Shown: positions 1-5,971, numbered from the stretch's first letter. The stretch: 11,799 bases of DNA from an uncultured Veillonella sp. (GCA_934202215.1 CAKPXR010000041.1:1-11799); one strand, 5' to 3'. Translations and numbers: made by a program. The notes: generated from the letters alone by a model not told the origin.

Positions 1-53
1 TTAACGATGCAGCAGCATTCGCTAAACTTGTTGAAGTAGCTAAAAACGCTTAA
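1..53 (+). CDS. C-terminal end of an unidentified gene (partial)
   Basis: The frame that begins at base 3 reads NDAAAFAKLVEVAKNA and then stops at TAA. It is followed 20 bases later by a good intrinsic terminator, which supports this being the true end of a + strand gene. Only 16 residues are visible, alanine-rich and probably helical, so no function can be assigned. The rest of the gene lies outside the window. Confidence 0.55.
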   Translation, partial: NDAAAFAKLVEVAKNA

Positions 54-72
54 TAGCATAACAATACAGATT

Positions 73-102
73 AAGGATTCTCTTTGGAGGGTCCTTTTTT
101 TT
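73..102 (+). terminator. Intrinsic terminator of the upstream partial gene
   Basis: The arms AAGGATTC and GGGTCCTT form a stem with two G-U pairs around an 8-base loop. They are followed by an uninterrupted T run to base 102. It sits 20 bases after the TAA of the partial gene. Confidence 0.8.
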
Positions 103-124
103 GTATGGTGAAAGTAATATGACA

Positions 125-159
125 AAAGCCTATAGTACATATACAGTACTATAGGCTTT
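125..159 (-). terminator. Intrinsic terminator of the Asn-rich small protein gene
   Basis: A perfect 14-bp stem (AAAGCCTATAGTAC with its complement) surrounds a 7-base loop. On the - strand it is followed by a short T run. It lies 15 bases past the stop of the - strand gene and probably also blocks read-through from the + side. Confidence 0.8.
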
Positions 160-174
160 ATCGTATTTATATTA

Positions 175-411
175 TTATCTTCTGTATCCGCCGCATCCTC
201 TAAAATTTGAGTTTGGACCGCAATAATTTTGGTTGTCATTATTGGATGTTGCATAGTTAGTATTGTTCGTATTGTTATCGGAGTTGTATTGTGTGTTAGT
301 GTTGCAATTGTACTGAGAGTTATTGCATACATAATCGTAAGCAAATCCAGTAGATACAACAGCGGTTACGGCTAAGGCAGTCATGATGAGTATACGTTTT
401 GTAAATTTCAT
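175..411 (-). CDS. Small secreted Asn/Tyr/Cys-rich protein, unknown function
   Basis: A 78-residue protein with a clear signal peptide: basic MKFTKR, a hydrophobic core to about residue 20, and a likely cleavage after GFA at residue 24. The mature part of about 54 residues is roughly one third asparagine. It has several tyrosines and four cysteines (C29, C36, C64, C73), enough for two disulfides, and ends in a Gly/Arg-rich tail (FRGCGGYRR). The start is fixed by a strong AAGGAGGT seven bases upstream of ATG. A TATAAT-like -10 lies at 441-446, without a convincing -35. I do not recognise the family. The leader is close to that of the 72-residue protein at 1820-2038, so the two may be paralogous secreted products. 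The low-complexity mature part suggests a surface or extracellular role, which is inference. Confidence 0.75.
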   Translation of the reverse strand: MKFTKRILIMTALAVTAVVSTGFAYDYVCNNSQYNCNTNTQYNSDNNTNNTNYATSNNDNQNYCGPNSNFRGCGGYRR

Positions 412-522
412 AGTAATTACCTCCTTGTTCCTATATTTATATTATACTACTATGAGTCAAATAAAATATGATATTCTATATATATAGTATTTGAGAGACA
501 TTATGTGAAAGGATGAGAGTTT

Positions 523-1743
523 ATGATGAAACGTGCTTTAATGGTTGCACTATGTTTTAGTTTTGTGACATTAGGTAGCCAAGCAATTGATATTAATATA
601 CCAGGTGCAGATCCTTCAATTCCAAAGGATGCATATCAAAACTATCGTAAATCGGATGCTACAGCTAAGCAAATGGAGTCCGATGTAAATACTATGATAA
701 GAAAACAATATGCTGACAATAAGCCTAAAACTTGGACTATAGATGAATTAGTTTACTTTACAGAGGAATTAAATCATTCTGCAGGCTTTTCATCTTCTGT
801 GTTTATTTTAAAGAATGATGGAGCAAATATAAAGTTTACAATTCCTTCAGGTAGTCGATTCGGAGTAACTGTTAAAGGGGATCCTATGACTACAGAAGTA
901 AAACGGGGCAATTTTATCTTTAATGAAGGTAATTTAAAATACACGATTTGCAAGGAAAAAGAAGGAAAATCTAGGGACAATACATTCTCATATCCGACAA
1001 TTAAAAATGGTTCATGGGAAGTAAGACAAAATCAAAAGGGAACTTTAGAAGGAGTCCTAAGCTTTAGAATGAAAGCTGATCCGTCATTATCTTACCAAGT
1101 TGCTTATGATTTAAGTAAGTCTAGAGAACTGGAATTGCTAAAGAAACATAATCAAGAATATGTATATAAAGAGCTAATGTCACCATTAGTTAATTATGTA
1201 CTACCTTCAATTGAACCTGCAAAACAAGTACTTTCAAGGACTAAACCATTTACTGTAAAAGGGTTTACATTCCAAACACTTAAATCAAGTAATTTAACAT
1301 ATAGCGGTACTGAAGCTGATGCTATCTATAGTTATGATGGTAAAGGATATCGTGAGGGTGTCATGGTAAGAGAATTAACTCCAACAGAGATAGCGAATAA
1401 ACATAAATTATTTGCGGAAGTAATAGAGTTCTTTACGATGTACAAGCCTTATTCTGGATATAAACCAATCCAATATGCCACTGTATGGAATGATGCCACT
1501 CCAGCTATTTATATGGAAGTAGAACGATCTGCATCGAAAATGTATATTCAATCGCTATATGATGATAAATATTTATATACCCACTTTATAATGACAGACT
1601 TAGATATTAAAATTCCATCAAAAGAATTACGAGATGTTGTTCAATATGCTGAAAATTTAAATGATAAAGAACAATATTCAAAACGAATGGCAGGTATGAG
1701 TGCTATACCAAAGGGAATGTATGAAAGGTCAACTGTTAAATAA
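523..1743 (+). CDS. Secreted protein of unknown function, 406 residues
   Basis: The protein begins with a signal peptide (MMKRALMVALCFSFVTLGSQA, cleavage near residue 21). The mature region is predicted soluble, about 385 residues, with no other membrane segment and a single cysteine. Alternating hydrophobic stretches such as VFILKNDGANIKFTIPSG suggest beta-rich domains. An acidic/basic helical tail closes the protein. Translation probably starts at the first of two adjacent ATG codons (523 or 526), preceded by GAAAGGA. The length looks intact and it ends 20 bases before a strong bidirectional terminator, so it is a single-gene unit. No catalytic motif or known domain is visible to me. In a diderm such as Veillonella it would be periplasmic or exported. 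Homologues and structure are unknown to me. Confidence 0.85.
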   Translation: MMKRALMVALCFSFVTLGSQAIDINIPGADPSIPKDAYQNYRKSDATAKQMESDVNTMIRKQYADNKPKTWTIDELVYFTEELNHSAGFSSSVFILKNDGANIKFTIPSGSRFGVTVKGDPMTTEVKRGNFIFNEGNLKYTICKEKEGKSRDNTFSYPTIKNGSWEVRQNQKGTLEGVLSFRMKADPSLSYQVAYDLSKSRELELLKKHNQEYVYKELMSPLVNYVLPSIEPAKQVLSRTKPFTVKGFTFQTLKSSNLTYSGTEADAIYSYDGKGYREGVMVRELTPTEIANKHKLFAEVIEFFTMYKPYSGYKPIQYATVWNDATPAIYMEVERSASKMYIQSLYDDKYLYTHFIMTDLDIKIPSKELRDVVQYAENLNDKEQYSKRMAGMSAIPKGMYERSTVK

Positions 1744-1763
1744 GGTAGGTAATTAACAAACAT

Positions 1764-1803
1764 AAAAGCCTGTGGAACTGTATAATCAGTTTTACAGGCT
1801 TTT
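1764..1803. terminator. Bidirectional terminator between convergent genes
   Basis: A 17-bp stem (AAAAGCCTGTGGAACTG with CAGTTTTACAGGCTTTT, containing G-U pairs) surrounds the loop TATAAT. The arm ends give a T run on both strands. It serves the + gene ending at 1743 and the - gene ending at 1820. Confidence 0.85.
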
Positions 1804-1819
1804 ACATTTTTATATTGTT

Positions 1820-2038
1820 TTATGGGTGGCATGTACCACAAGGTACATAGCCACGATTGATAGCTTCTGTACGTGTATCAAAGTAAATCTTATTACTTTC
1901 GTTCATGCGAGATACGTGACGGTAGTCATCATAATGGAACTTCCCAGTATTCATGTTTCCTGTATACCCCAATACAGTAGAAATCATTGTAATCATGGCA
2001 AGTAAGGTCATGATTATAATTCTTTTTGTTTGTTTCAT
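1820..2038 (-). CDS. Small secreted protein with Ada-like metal-binding domain, one Cys replaced
   Basis: The start is the ATG preceded by AGAGGAA (MKQTKRIIIM...), not an upstream in-frame codon that would put eight residues ahead of the signal peptide; this gives 72 residues. Residues 1-24 are a signal peptide. The mature part follows the pattern of the small Ada-type zinc-binding fold found alone or at the ends of bacterial nucleases: YTGN, then KFH at 33-35, a position usually holding Cys, RHVSRMNESNKIYFDTRTEAI, and GYVPCGTCHP with C67 and C70. The position that normally holds the first cysteine is Y39 (codon TAC, one base from TGC). Two ligands (C67, C70) and perhaps H35 remain. Whether it still binds metal is open. 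Its promoter may use the TATAAT at 2071-2076. Confidence 0.75.
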   Translation of the reverse strand: MKQTKRIIIMTLLAMITMISTVLGYTGNMNTGKFHYDDYRHVSRMNESNKIYFDTRTEAINRGYVPCGTCHP

Positions 2039-2070
2039 AATACATTCCTCTAATAAAAACATACATACAT

Positions 2071-2076
2071 ATTATA
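2071..2076 (-). promoter_or_regulatory. Candidate -10 of the Ada-like small protein gene
   Basis: A perfect TATAAT on the - strand, in the context TTGATTATAAT, would start transcription near 2064, about 26 bases before the start codon. I found no convincing -35, so the call is tentative. Confidence 0.35.
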
Positions 2077-2149
2077 ATCAATAATATGCTTTTCTGCCTA
2101 GAGTTATGTTTAGTATAGACAAACTATTAATGAATAGAGGGGAGGTAGT

Positions 2150-4132
2150 TTATAATTTATGTGCCTTAGATTGAAGTGTATCCGGATCTGTGCTTTTACG
2201 ATCAGCAGCTATTTTTTGACTTTCAAGATTAGATTGTAAATTATCATAGGTGTAGCTCAATTGATGTTTATAAGCTAGTTTAAAATAATTAGATAGTTCT
2301 TTATTTGTACAGTAAATATAGCAACCTTTTTGACCTCGTGTCATTAATGTACGATAGGTATTTTTTACAATCTCATCTGCAATACGTTGTGCTTCTTCAG
2401 GGTTTTCCTTTAAAAGTTTCTTAATGCCTTTTATAGATTGATCTGTTTTTGCCCGTTTTGTAATATCTACGATAAGTTTACCATTTTCATAACGTAAATC
2501 ATCACCAATGATTACACCGACATATTCAAACTCGAGTCCTTGAGTAGTATGAATACATCCAGCCTCATTGATAGAATCTGGATCTATAGCATATGTATTA
2601 GAATTACCTAAGTTCCAGCTGATTCCAAAATTGTGTTCTGGTATTTGAATATCTTTGACTATAGATGTTGTACGACCCTCCTTAGGCCAGTCCCAACAAT
2701 AGCCTGCTAAAAGCCGCGATTTATTGTTTATCTCATTTTTAGTTCTTATAGCGTTATACATATCATGAGGATTATCAAAGATTTTAAAGTCATAATCACC
2801 TTCAAAACCATCGTAATTTGCAGTTTCTGCAATTTGAAGAACGTTGTCTAACCAGGCTAAATAGCTATCAGAGCCATTACAACGAAATTGAGATTCTAGT
2901 GCACCTTCATAAATAAGCGCTTTTTGTTCTGTACTAAACTTTAATATTTTATCGATAGTACCCGCATCTTTAAAAGTAACACGTTGATTTCGATCAATAA
3001 AGAAGACGCTAAAGAGGGAGGTATTAATAATTTCTTTGATTTGATCTTCTCCTTCATTTTGGTACATTCCAGATTTTTCACGTAATCGATGTGCTTCATC
3101 AACAATTGCAATTTGAAGTGCATTTTTAGAGCGTGTATAGAATGTGCCACTACTTTGGAATAATGCTTTAATCTCTGTTTTCTTAAAACCCTTTTGTAGC
3201 ATAGTGCTATATACATTACGTGGAGCAGCATTTGAAGTAATATATTGTGCCATATAGCCATTGTGGATACATTCAGCTAATAAGTTAATAGCAACCACAC
3301 TTTTACCGGTACCAGGGCCACCACGAACTATGTATACTGTTTTCTGGTTATTTTTAATAGCATCAAAGGCAGCTTTTTTTATTTGTTCAAACTCTACCTT
3401 TTGGTCATCAATTAAAACAAATTCTTTATTGCCTTTTAGCATATTTAAAATAGAATCTTGAAGTGATTTTGATGGTCTTAACTTACCATGCTCAATAGAC
3501 TCCATGATATTTGTAGTATCAGGCTTTGGAATATAGGTTTTGATAAAGTTGCGTAAGCTGTCCATTTGGCCTAGTGTAAACATCGGAGAGATATTTAAGA
3601 TATCATTATAGATTGGGTCACGAAGCTCAGGAGATATATTTTCATCAAAGTTATGTAAAAAAGCACATGGATGTAACTCAATAGGTCTAGTCTGTACATC
3701 TTCATTAAAGTTCTCAATGAGACTACAGTAGGACCAAGCTTGATAGGAAGGATGGGTTACCTCACGGATTCCTCCACCTAGATAGGTAGATACAATATTA
3801 TCTTTATCTGTTACCTTGAAAGCTTCGCCCCATTGTTTAAGTTCAACAATAACTACATGCTCTTTATCCTGTTGATCTAAACCAGTAATAATAAAGTCTA
3901 CCCGTTTTTGAGTATTTGGAACAATATATTCGATGGCAACACCAGCTAAGTCCGGTATAGCAAAATCACGCATGACATTAGCCATATAAGATAATGAAGT
4001 TTGCCATGAATGAATCTCAGATTCGCCAACACGACGATATTTTTCTGTTAATGTTTGATGGAGTTTTTTTACCAAGACACCTTGCTCAAAATCTTGGATA
4101 AAAGATTGTTTTGTAGAAGAGTAAATAATCAT
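2150..4132 (-). CDS. PD-(D/E)XK nuclease fused to DUF2075/SF1-type helicase
   Basis: A 660-residue two-part protein. The N-terminal third carries a PD-(D/E)XK nuclease core: D79 in KRVDFII, then E97 and K99 in VIVELKQW. The C-terminal two thirds is a DUF2075-type P-loop ATPase with SF1 helicase motifs: Walker A GGPGTGKS (271-278), Walker B IVDEAH (D345, E346), FFIDRNQR (377-384), QFRCNG (415-420), HTTQGLEFEYVGVIIGDDL (528-546) and YRTLMTRG with the motif VI arginine (593-600). All key residues look intact. Nuclease-helicase single proteins of this kind are linked to phage defence (I recall Nhi of staphylococci as an analogous architecture; not checked) and to DNA repair. It is divergent from a second PD-(D/E)XK nuclease, which strengthens a defence reading. 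The Shine-Dalgarno is weak (AAGG about 12 bases from ATG), suggesting low expression. Function is inferred. Confidence 0.88.
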   Translation of the reverse strand: MIIYSSTKQSFIQDFEQGVLVKKLHQTLTEKYRRVGESEIHSWQTSLSYMANVMRDFAIPDLAGVAIEYIVPNTQKRVDFIITGLDQQDKEHVVIVELKQWGEAFKVTDKDNIVSTYLGGGIREVTHPSYQAWSYCSLIENFNEDVQTRPIELHPCAFLHNFDENISPELRDPIYNDILNISPMFTLGQMDSLRNFIKTYIPKPDTTNIMESIEHGKLRPSKSLQDSILNMLKGNKEFVLIDDQKVEFEQIKKAAFDAIKNNQKTVYIVRGGPGTGKSVVAINLLAECIHNGYMAQYITSNAAPRNVYSTMLQKGFKKTEIKALFQSSGTFYTRSKNALQIAIVDEAHRLREKSGMYQNEGEDQIKEIINTSLFSVFFIDRNQRVTFKDAGTIDKILKFSTEQKALIYEGALESQFRCNGSDSYLAWLDNVLQIAETANYDGFEGDYDFKIFDNPHDMYNAIRTKNEINNKSRLLAGYCWDWPKEGRTTSIVKDIQIPEHNFGISWNLGNSNTYAIDPDSINEAGCIHTTQGLEFEYVGVIIGDDLRYENGKLIVDITKRAKTDQSIKGIKKLLKENPEEAQRIADEIVKNTYRTLMTRGQKGCYIYCTNKELSNYFKLAYKHQLSYTYDNLQSNLESQKIAADRKSTDPDTLQSKAHKL

Positions 4133-4201
4133 ATTTATTGGTAGCCTTATATTCTTAATTTATTGCTTTTCACTTAATTCTCATTTTCAGAAAATCAATA
4201 G

Positions 4202-4219
4202 TATAATAATATTATTATA
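4202..4219. promoter_or_regulatory. 18-bp perfect palindrome with divergent TATAAT boxes
   Basis: The sequence TATAATAATATTATTATA is its own reverse complement and begins with TATAAT on both strands. It lies in the 132-base gap between the two divergent nuclease genes. A further TATAAT at 4223-4228 faces the + gene. It could be overlapping divergent -10 elements or an operator. AT-only palindromes also arise easily by chance in such DNA, and no good -35 was found. Confidence 0.4.
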
Positions 4220-4264
4220 GCGTATAATTACTAAAAAACATTAAATTGGAGTTGTAATAAATTT

Positions 4265-5419
4265 ATGAATAATATTTTTTCTTTTGCCACAGGTGAGTTA
4301 TCTCAAGATGCTTTTATTTGCTGGTGTCTTAATTGGATTAATGAGCTAGATACTGTAGCGACACATAGATATCGTCAACTTGCTTTAGAGTTACTAGCTA
4401 AGTTAATAGATAAGCCATCGAATTGTGATGAGCTCTCAAAGGTAGACATCAAATCAATAGATAAAGTAATCTTGTTGCAGCAGGTTTTAAATATTGATGT
4501 GTTAGCTATAATTCCTCAATACAAGTTAGCCATTATTATTGAAGACAAAACAAGCACTAGTGAACATGGTAATCAAATCAGCTTTTATACTGATTCACTT
4601 AAATCTGTATTTAATAGTAAGAAACCTTGGAATGCCTATAGTAAGTTGGAGAAAGCATTTAAGTGTGCTGAATTTAATATAGAGTGTACAGAGTTAACTG
4701 ATTATCATATCCATACGGTATATTTCAAGACGGGGTATTACTTTGATTACGACTGGCAAGTAGTCCATAGTGAACATATACATAATTATTTAACTGGGCC
4801 TATGTTTTGGGATATTTTGAAGAATTATAATGACCTTGAAAGTGATATTTTAAAAAGTTATTGTGATCATTTAAAGCGGCAACTAGGTTGGTATCAGAGT
4901 ATAGCTAAAATTAATGAACGATATGATGATGGCGAGAATTATATTAAATGGGAACGTATCACTCAGCATGGGTTATTACAGATTATATTTGATAACGAAA
5001 ACAAAGATGGTTCATGGCTATGGAAGGATATGAGTATCTATCCTAATGAGTATAGTACTGGTACAAATCAAGGTGGTAGCCCTTGGACTAATCGACGTTT
5101 TTGGACTCGGATAGAGTCAGATGCGATTTGGTCAAAGCCACCTAAAATCTTTAATCCTTGGATCTTTTGGCGGGTTGATCATGATTCTAAGGGCGCGTAT
5201 TTATCTTTACGATATTATAATAATGATCTTACTGATCATGGAAAGATAATACGCAAAAGAATATATAGTCAACTTAATACTTTGATTAATGATACTGTCG
5301 CTGATGAGTTAGATGGATTAAATACTACTTATGAAAACTGTGTCACTCGCCCTCGGCATGGGAATTATTATGAAAATACGTTGATTCATATTGGCATTAA
5401 TAGAGTACTAGATTCTTGA
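4265..5419 (+). CDS. PD-(D/E)XK superfamily nuclease (PDDEXK_4-like)
   Basis: A 384-residue protein that opens with TGELSQDAFICWCLNWI, the sequence style typical of PDDEXK_4 family members. The nuclease core is seen as D78 (NIDVLAII), E93-D-K95 (LAIIIEDKT) and a downstream GNQ (102-104), a position often occupied by a conserved Gln in RecB-like nucleases. The C-terminal half (about 220-384) is Trp- and Tyr-rich and unassigned. Family members are often stand-alone accessory genes near defence loci. It is divergent from the nuclease-helicase gene, with 132 bases between them. The Shine-Dalgarno TTGGAG is spaced 13 bases from ATG, so translation may be weak. The stop is TGA and the same frame stays open for 33 more codons, so the protein may be slightly truncated. 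Confidence 0.85.
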   Translation: MNNIFSFATGELSQDAFICWCLNWINELDTVATHRYRQLALELLAKLIDKPSNCDELSKVDIKSIDKVILLQQVLNIDVLAIIPQYKLAIIIEDKTSTSEHGNQISFYTDSLKSVFNSKKPWNAYSKLEKAFKCAEFNIECTELTDYHIHTVYFKTGYYFDYDWQVVHSEHIHNYLTGPMFWDILKNYNDLESDILKSYCDHLKRQLGWYQSIAKINERYDDGENYIKWERITQHGLLQIIFDNENKDGSWLWKDMSIYPNEYSTGTNQGGSPWTNRRFWTRIESDAIWSKPPKIFNPWIFWRVDHDSKGAYLSLRYYNNDLTDHGKIIRKRIYSQLNTLINDTVADELDGLNTTYENCVTRPRHGNYYENTLIHIGINRVLDS

Positions 5420-5521
5420 GATAATAATAATGGAGAACCTTTTATAGGTTTAGTTAGAGCTATTGATAAAAAGCTTAAAGAGATAATTATATCTTTTGAT
5501 TGGAAAGACTTTAGGTTATAA
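5420..5521 (+). pseudogene. In-frame open extension behind the nuclease stop codon
   Basis: Immediately after the TGA the same frame reads 33 sense codons (DNNNGEPFIGLVRAIDKK... ending in SFDWKDFRL) before TAA. A terminator hairpin starts just after that TAA. The residues look like a real amphipathic C-terminal helix rather than random AT-rich translation, and other family members, as I recall them, end with a helix of this kind. The likely explanation is a point mutation to TGA in an ancestral protein of about 418 residues. Read-through or a sequencing error are alternatives. Confidence 0.5.
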
Positions 5522-5525
5522 AGTA

Positions 5526-5563
5526 AAGCAGGGAAAGAAATCCTTAGATTCCTTTCCCTGTTT
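5526..5563. terminator. Terminator hairpin after the nuclease gene
   Basis: CAGGGAAAG pairs with CTTTCCCTG. After one A/C mismatch, AATC pairs with GATT around the loop CTTA. Only three T follow on the + strand. It begins five bases past the TAA of the in-frame extension, fitting that as the original gene end. On the - strand it could end read-through toxin transcripts. Confidence 0.6.
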
Positions 5564-5568
5564 AGATA

Positions 5569-5577
5569 TGATATAAT
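5569..5577 (+). promoter_or_regulatory. Extended -10 promoter of the antitoxin RNA
   Basis: TGATATAAT is a perfect extended -10 (TGN-TATAAT), predicting a start near 5584. The -35 is poor (TTCCTT at 17 bp), as is usual for extended -10 promoters. Confidence 0.6.
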
Positions 5578-5588
5578 TTATATCAAAG

Positions 5589-5602
5589 TGAGGCATAAAT
5601 GG
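5589..5602 (+). repeat. 5'-end repeat, antitoxin copy
   Basis: TGAGGCATAAATGG lies about five bases after the predicted antitoxin start. It matches 13 of 14 bases of the toxin mRNA 5' end read on the other strand, so the two RNAs begin with nearly the same sequence. Confidence 0.6.
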
Positions 5603-5646
5603 TTTGGACGCCAGACTTCGCTTCTAAAGAAAAAATATGAAGAAAC

Positions 5647-5674
5647 GGTCTGACTTCACAGTCGGGCCTTTTTT
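5647..5674. terminator. Shared hairpin terminator of the convergent toxin and antitoxin RNAs
   Basis: GGTCTGACT pairs with AGTCGGGCC (two G-U) around the loop TCAC. Six T follow on the + strand, making it a strong + terminator. On the - strand the hairpin is followed by a broken T-rich stretch, so it is a weaker stop for the toxin mRNA, which might read on to the hairpin at 5526-5563. Confidence 0.75.
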
Positions 5675-5677
5675 CAT

Positions 5678-5684
5678 GGCCTAA
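5678..5684. repeat. Toxin mRNA 3' pairing element
   Basis: On the - strand this reads TTAGGCC. It is complementary to GGCCTAA near the 5' end of the same toxin mRNA (5843-5849), giving seven uninterrupted pairs plus two after a one-base bulge. It sits in a hairpin whose outer arms are TTTTCA and TGAAAA. Confidence 0.45.
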
Positions 5685-5718
5685 TGCCGTGAAAATCTAG
5701 CTTTAGCTAGAGGTCAAT

Positions 5719-5796
5719 TCATTTAGCTGCCATAATAATGGTCGCTACAAGTATGCCAAAGGAAATCATTAACGATAACACTTTGTATGTACTCAT
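5719..5796 (-). CDS. Small hydrophobic holin-like toxin of a type I TA system
   Basis: A 25-residue peptide, MSTYKVLSLMISFGILVATI... ending in MAAK. Nearly all of it is one hydrophobic helix, led by the MSTYxxLxLMIxFGxLV pattern typical of putative holin-like toxins (TxpA/BsrG/Hol_Tox families) of Firmicutes. The start codon follows GGCGGTGATC, nine of ten bases of the anti-Shine-Dalgarno complement, the very strong site characteristic of these genes. It has its own promoter (TTTACA, 17 bp, TATATT) and a long untranslated leader. A short RNA runs convergently towards it. The leader has a small hairpin (AATCT with AGATT, 5811-5825) next to the ribosome site. Expected role: an inner-membrane toxin held off by antisense RNA. 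The peptide is short even for the family and has a single Lys at its end. Toxicity is untested. Confidence 0.75.
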   Translation of the reverse strand: MSTYKVLSLMISFGILVATIIMAAK

Positions 5797-5838
5797 ATTG
5801 ATCACCGCCAATCTCTAGAAGATTAGCAAAGATTGGAC

Positions 5839-5852
5839 CCATTTAGGCCTCA
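5839..5852 (-). repeat. 5'-end repeat, toxin mRNA copy
   Basis: On the - strand it reads TGAGGCCTAAATGG, starting at the predicted toxin mRNA start. It is the near-identical partner of the antitoxin 5' end (5589-5602), inverted on the DNA. It includes GGCCTAA, which can pair with the toxin mRNA 3' region. Confidence 0.6.
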
Positions 5853-5857
5853 AATTC

Positions 5858-5886
5858 AATATAGTACTATCAATTATTAATGTAAA
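5858..5886 (-). promoter_or_regulatory. Promoter of the toxin mRNA
   Basis: On the - strand a -35 TTTACA (5881-5886) and a -10 TATATT (5858-5863) are separated by exactly 17 bp. The start is predicted near 5851, leaving a leader of about 55 bases before the toxin ATG. Confidence 0.65.
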
Positions 5887-5892
5887 TAGATG

Positions 5893-5934
5893 AGAGGTTC
5901 TTAATAGTCACCTAGGTGACCAATAGGAACCTCT
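5893..5934. repeat. Hairpin element related to the terminator at 6651-6698
   Basis: Outer arms AGAGGTTC and GAACCTCT enclose an imperfect middle and the inner palindrome GTCACCTAGGTGAC; TTTCATTTT follows on the + strand. The arms match the hairpin that closes the secreted protein gene at 6614. No + gene obviously ends here, so it may insulate that gene from the toxin-antitoxin locus, or be a repeat copy. Confidence 0.6.
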
Positions 5935-5971
5935 TTCATTTTGTAAGTACTCTAATAAAATAGATTAATTA

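Larger units (their letters stand above)
5584..5674 (+). ncRNA. Candidate antitoxin RNA of a type I toxin-antitoxin locus
   Basis: A short RNA of about 90 nt is predicted from a perfect extended -10 promoter to a strong terminator with six T. It runs convergently towards the small toxin gene, the layout of fst/par and txpA/ratA loci. It carries GTTTGGACGCC near its 5' end. The TTGGAC there can pair with GTCCAA in the toxin mRNA leader, and CGCCAG can pair with part of the toxin Shine-Dalgarno region (TTGGCG, with one G-U). The terminator hairpin is shared, so both RNAs carry complementary terminator loops. The first transcribed bases nearly repeat those of the toxin mRNA. A tiny reading frame inside it (ATG at 5599) has no good ribosome site and is not called as a gene. 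The role is inferred from layout. Confidence 0.55.

Noticed and set aside
446..460. TTGACT and TATAAT upstream of the Asn-rich protein as a promoter
   Set aside because: Only eight bases separate them, far from the 16-18 needed; at most the TATAAT alone is a -10.
2039..2062. A longer N-terminus (eight extra residues) for the Ada-like small protein
   Set aside because: It would bury the signal peptide's basic start and the AGAGGAA ribosome site inside the gene.
2159..2239. A 26-codon + strand frame starting MCLRLK after GGGGAGGT, overlapping the helicase gene end
   Set aside because: Spacing from the Shine-Dalgarno is about 12 bases, the frame is antisense to a real gene, and its composition is not protein-like.
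2941..3261. A 106-residue - strand frame inside the helicase gene
   Set aside because: It lies wholly within the 660-residue gene in another frame, with the helicase motifs intact in the main frame; it is a shadow.
5599..5640. A 13-codon reading frame (MVWTPDFASKEKI) inside the candidate antitoxin RNA
   Set aside because: No proper Shine-Dalgarno at usable spacing, an ATG only about 15 bases after the predicted RNA start, and no hydrophobic or recognisable character; the stretch is better explained as RNA.
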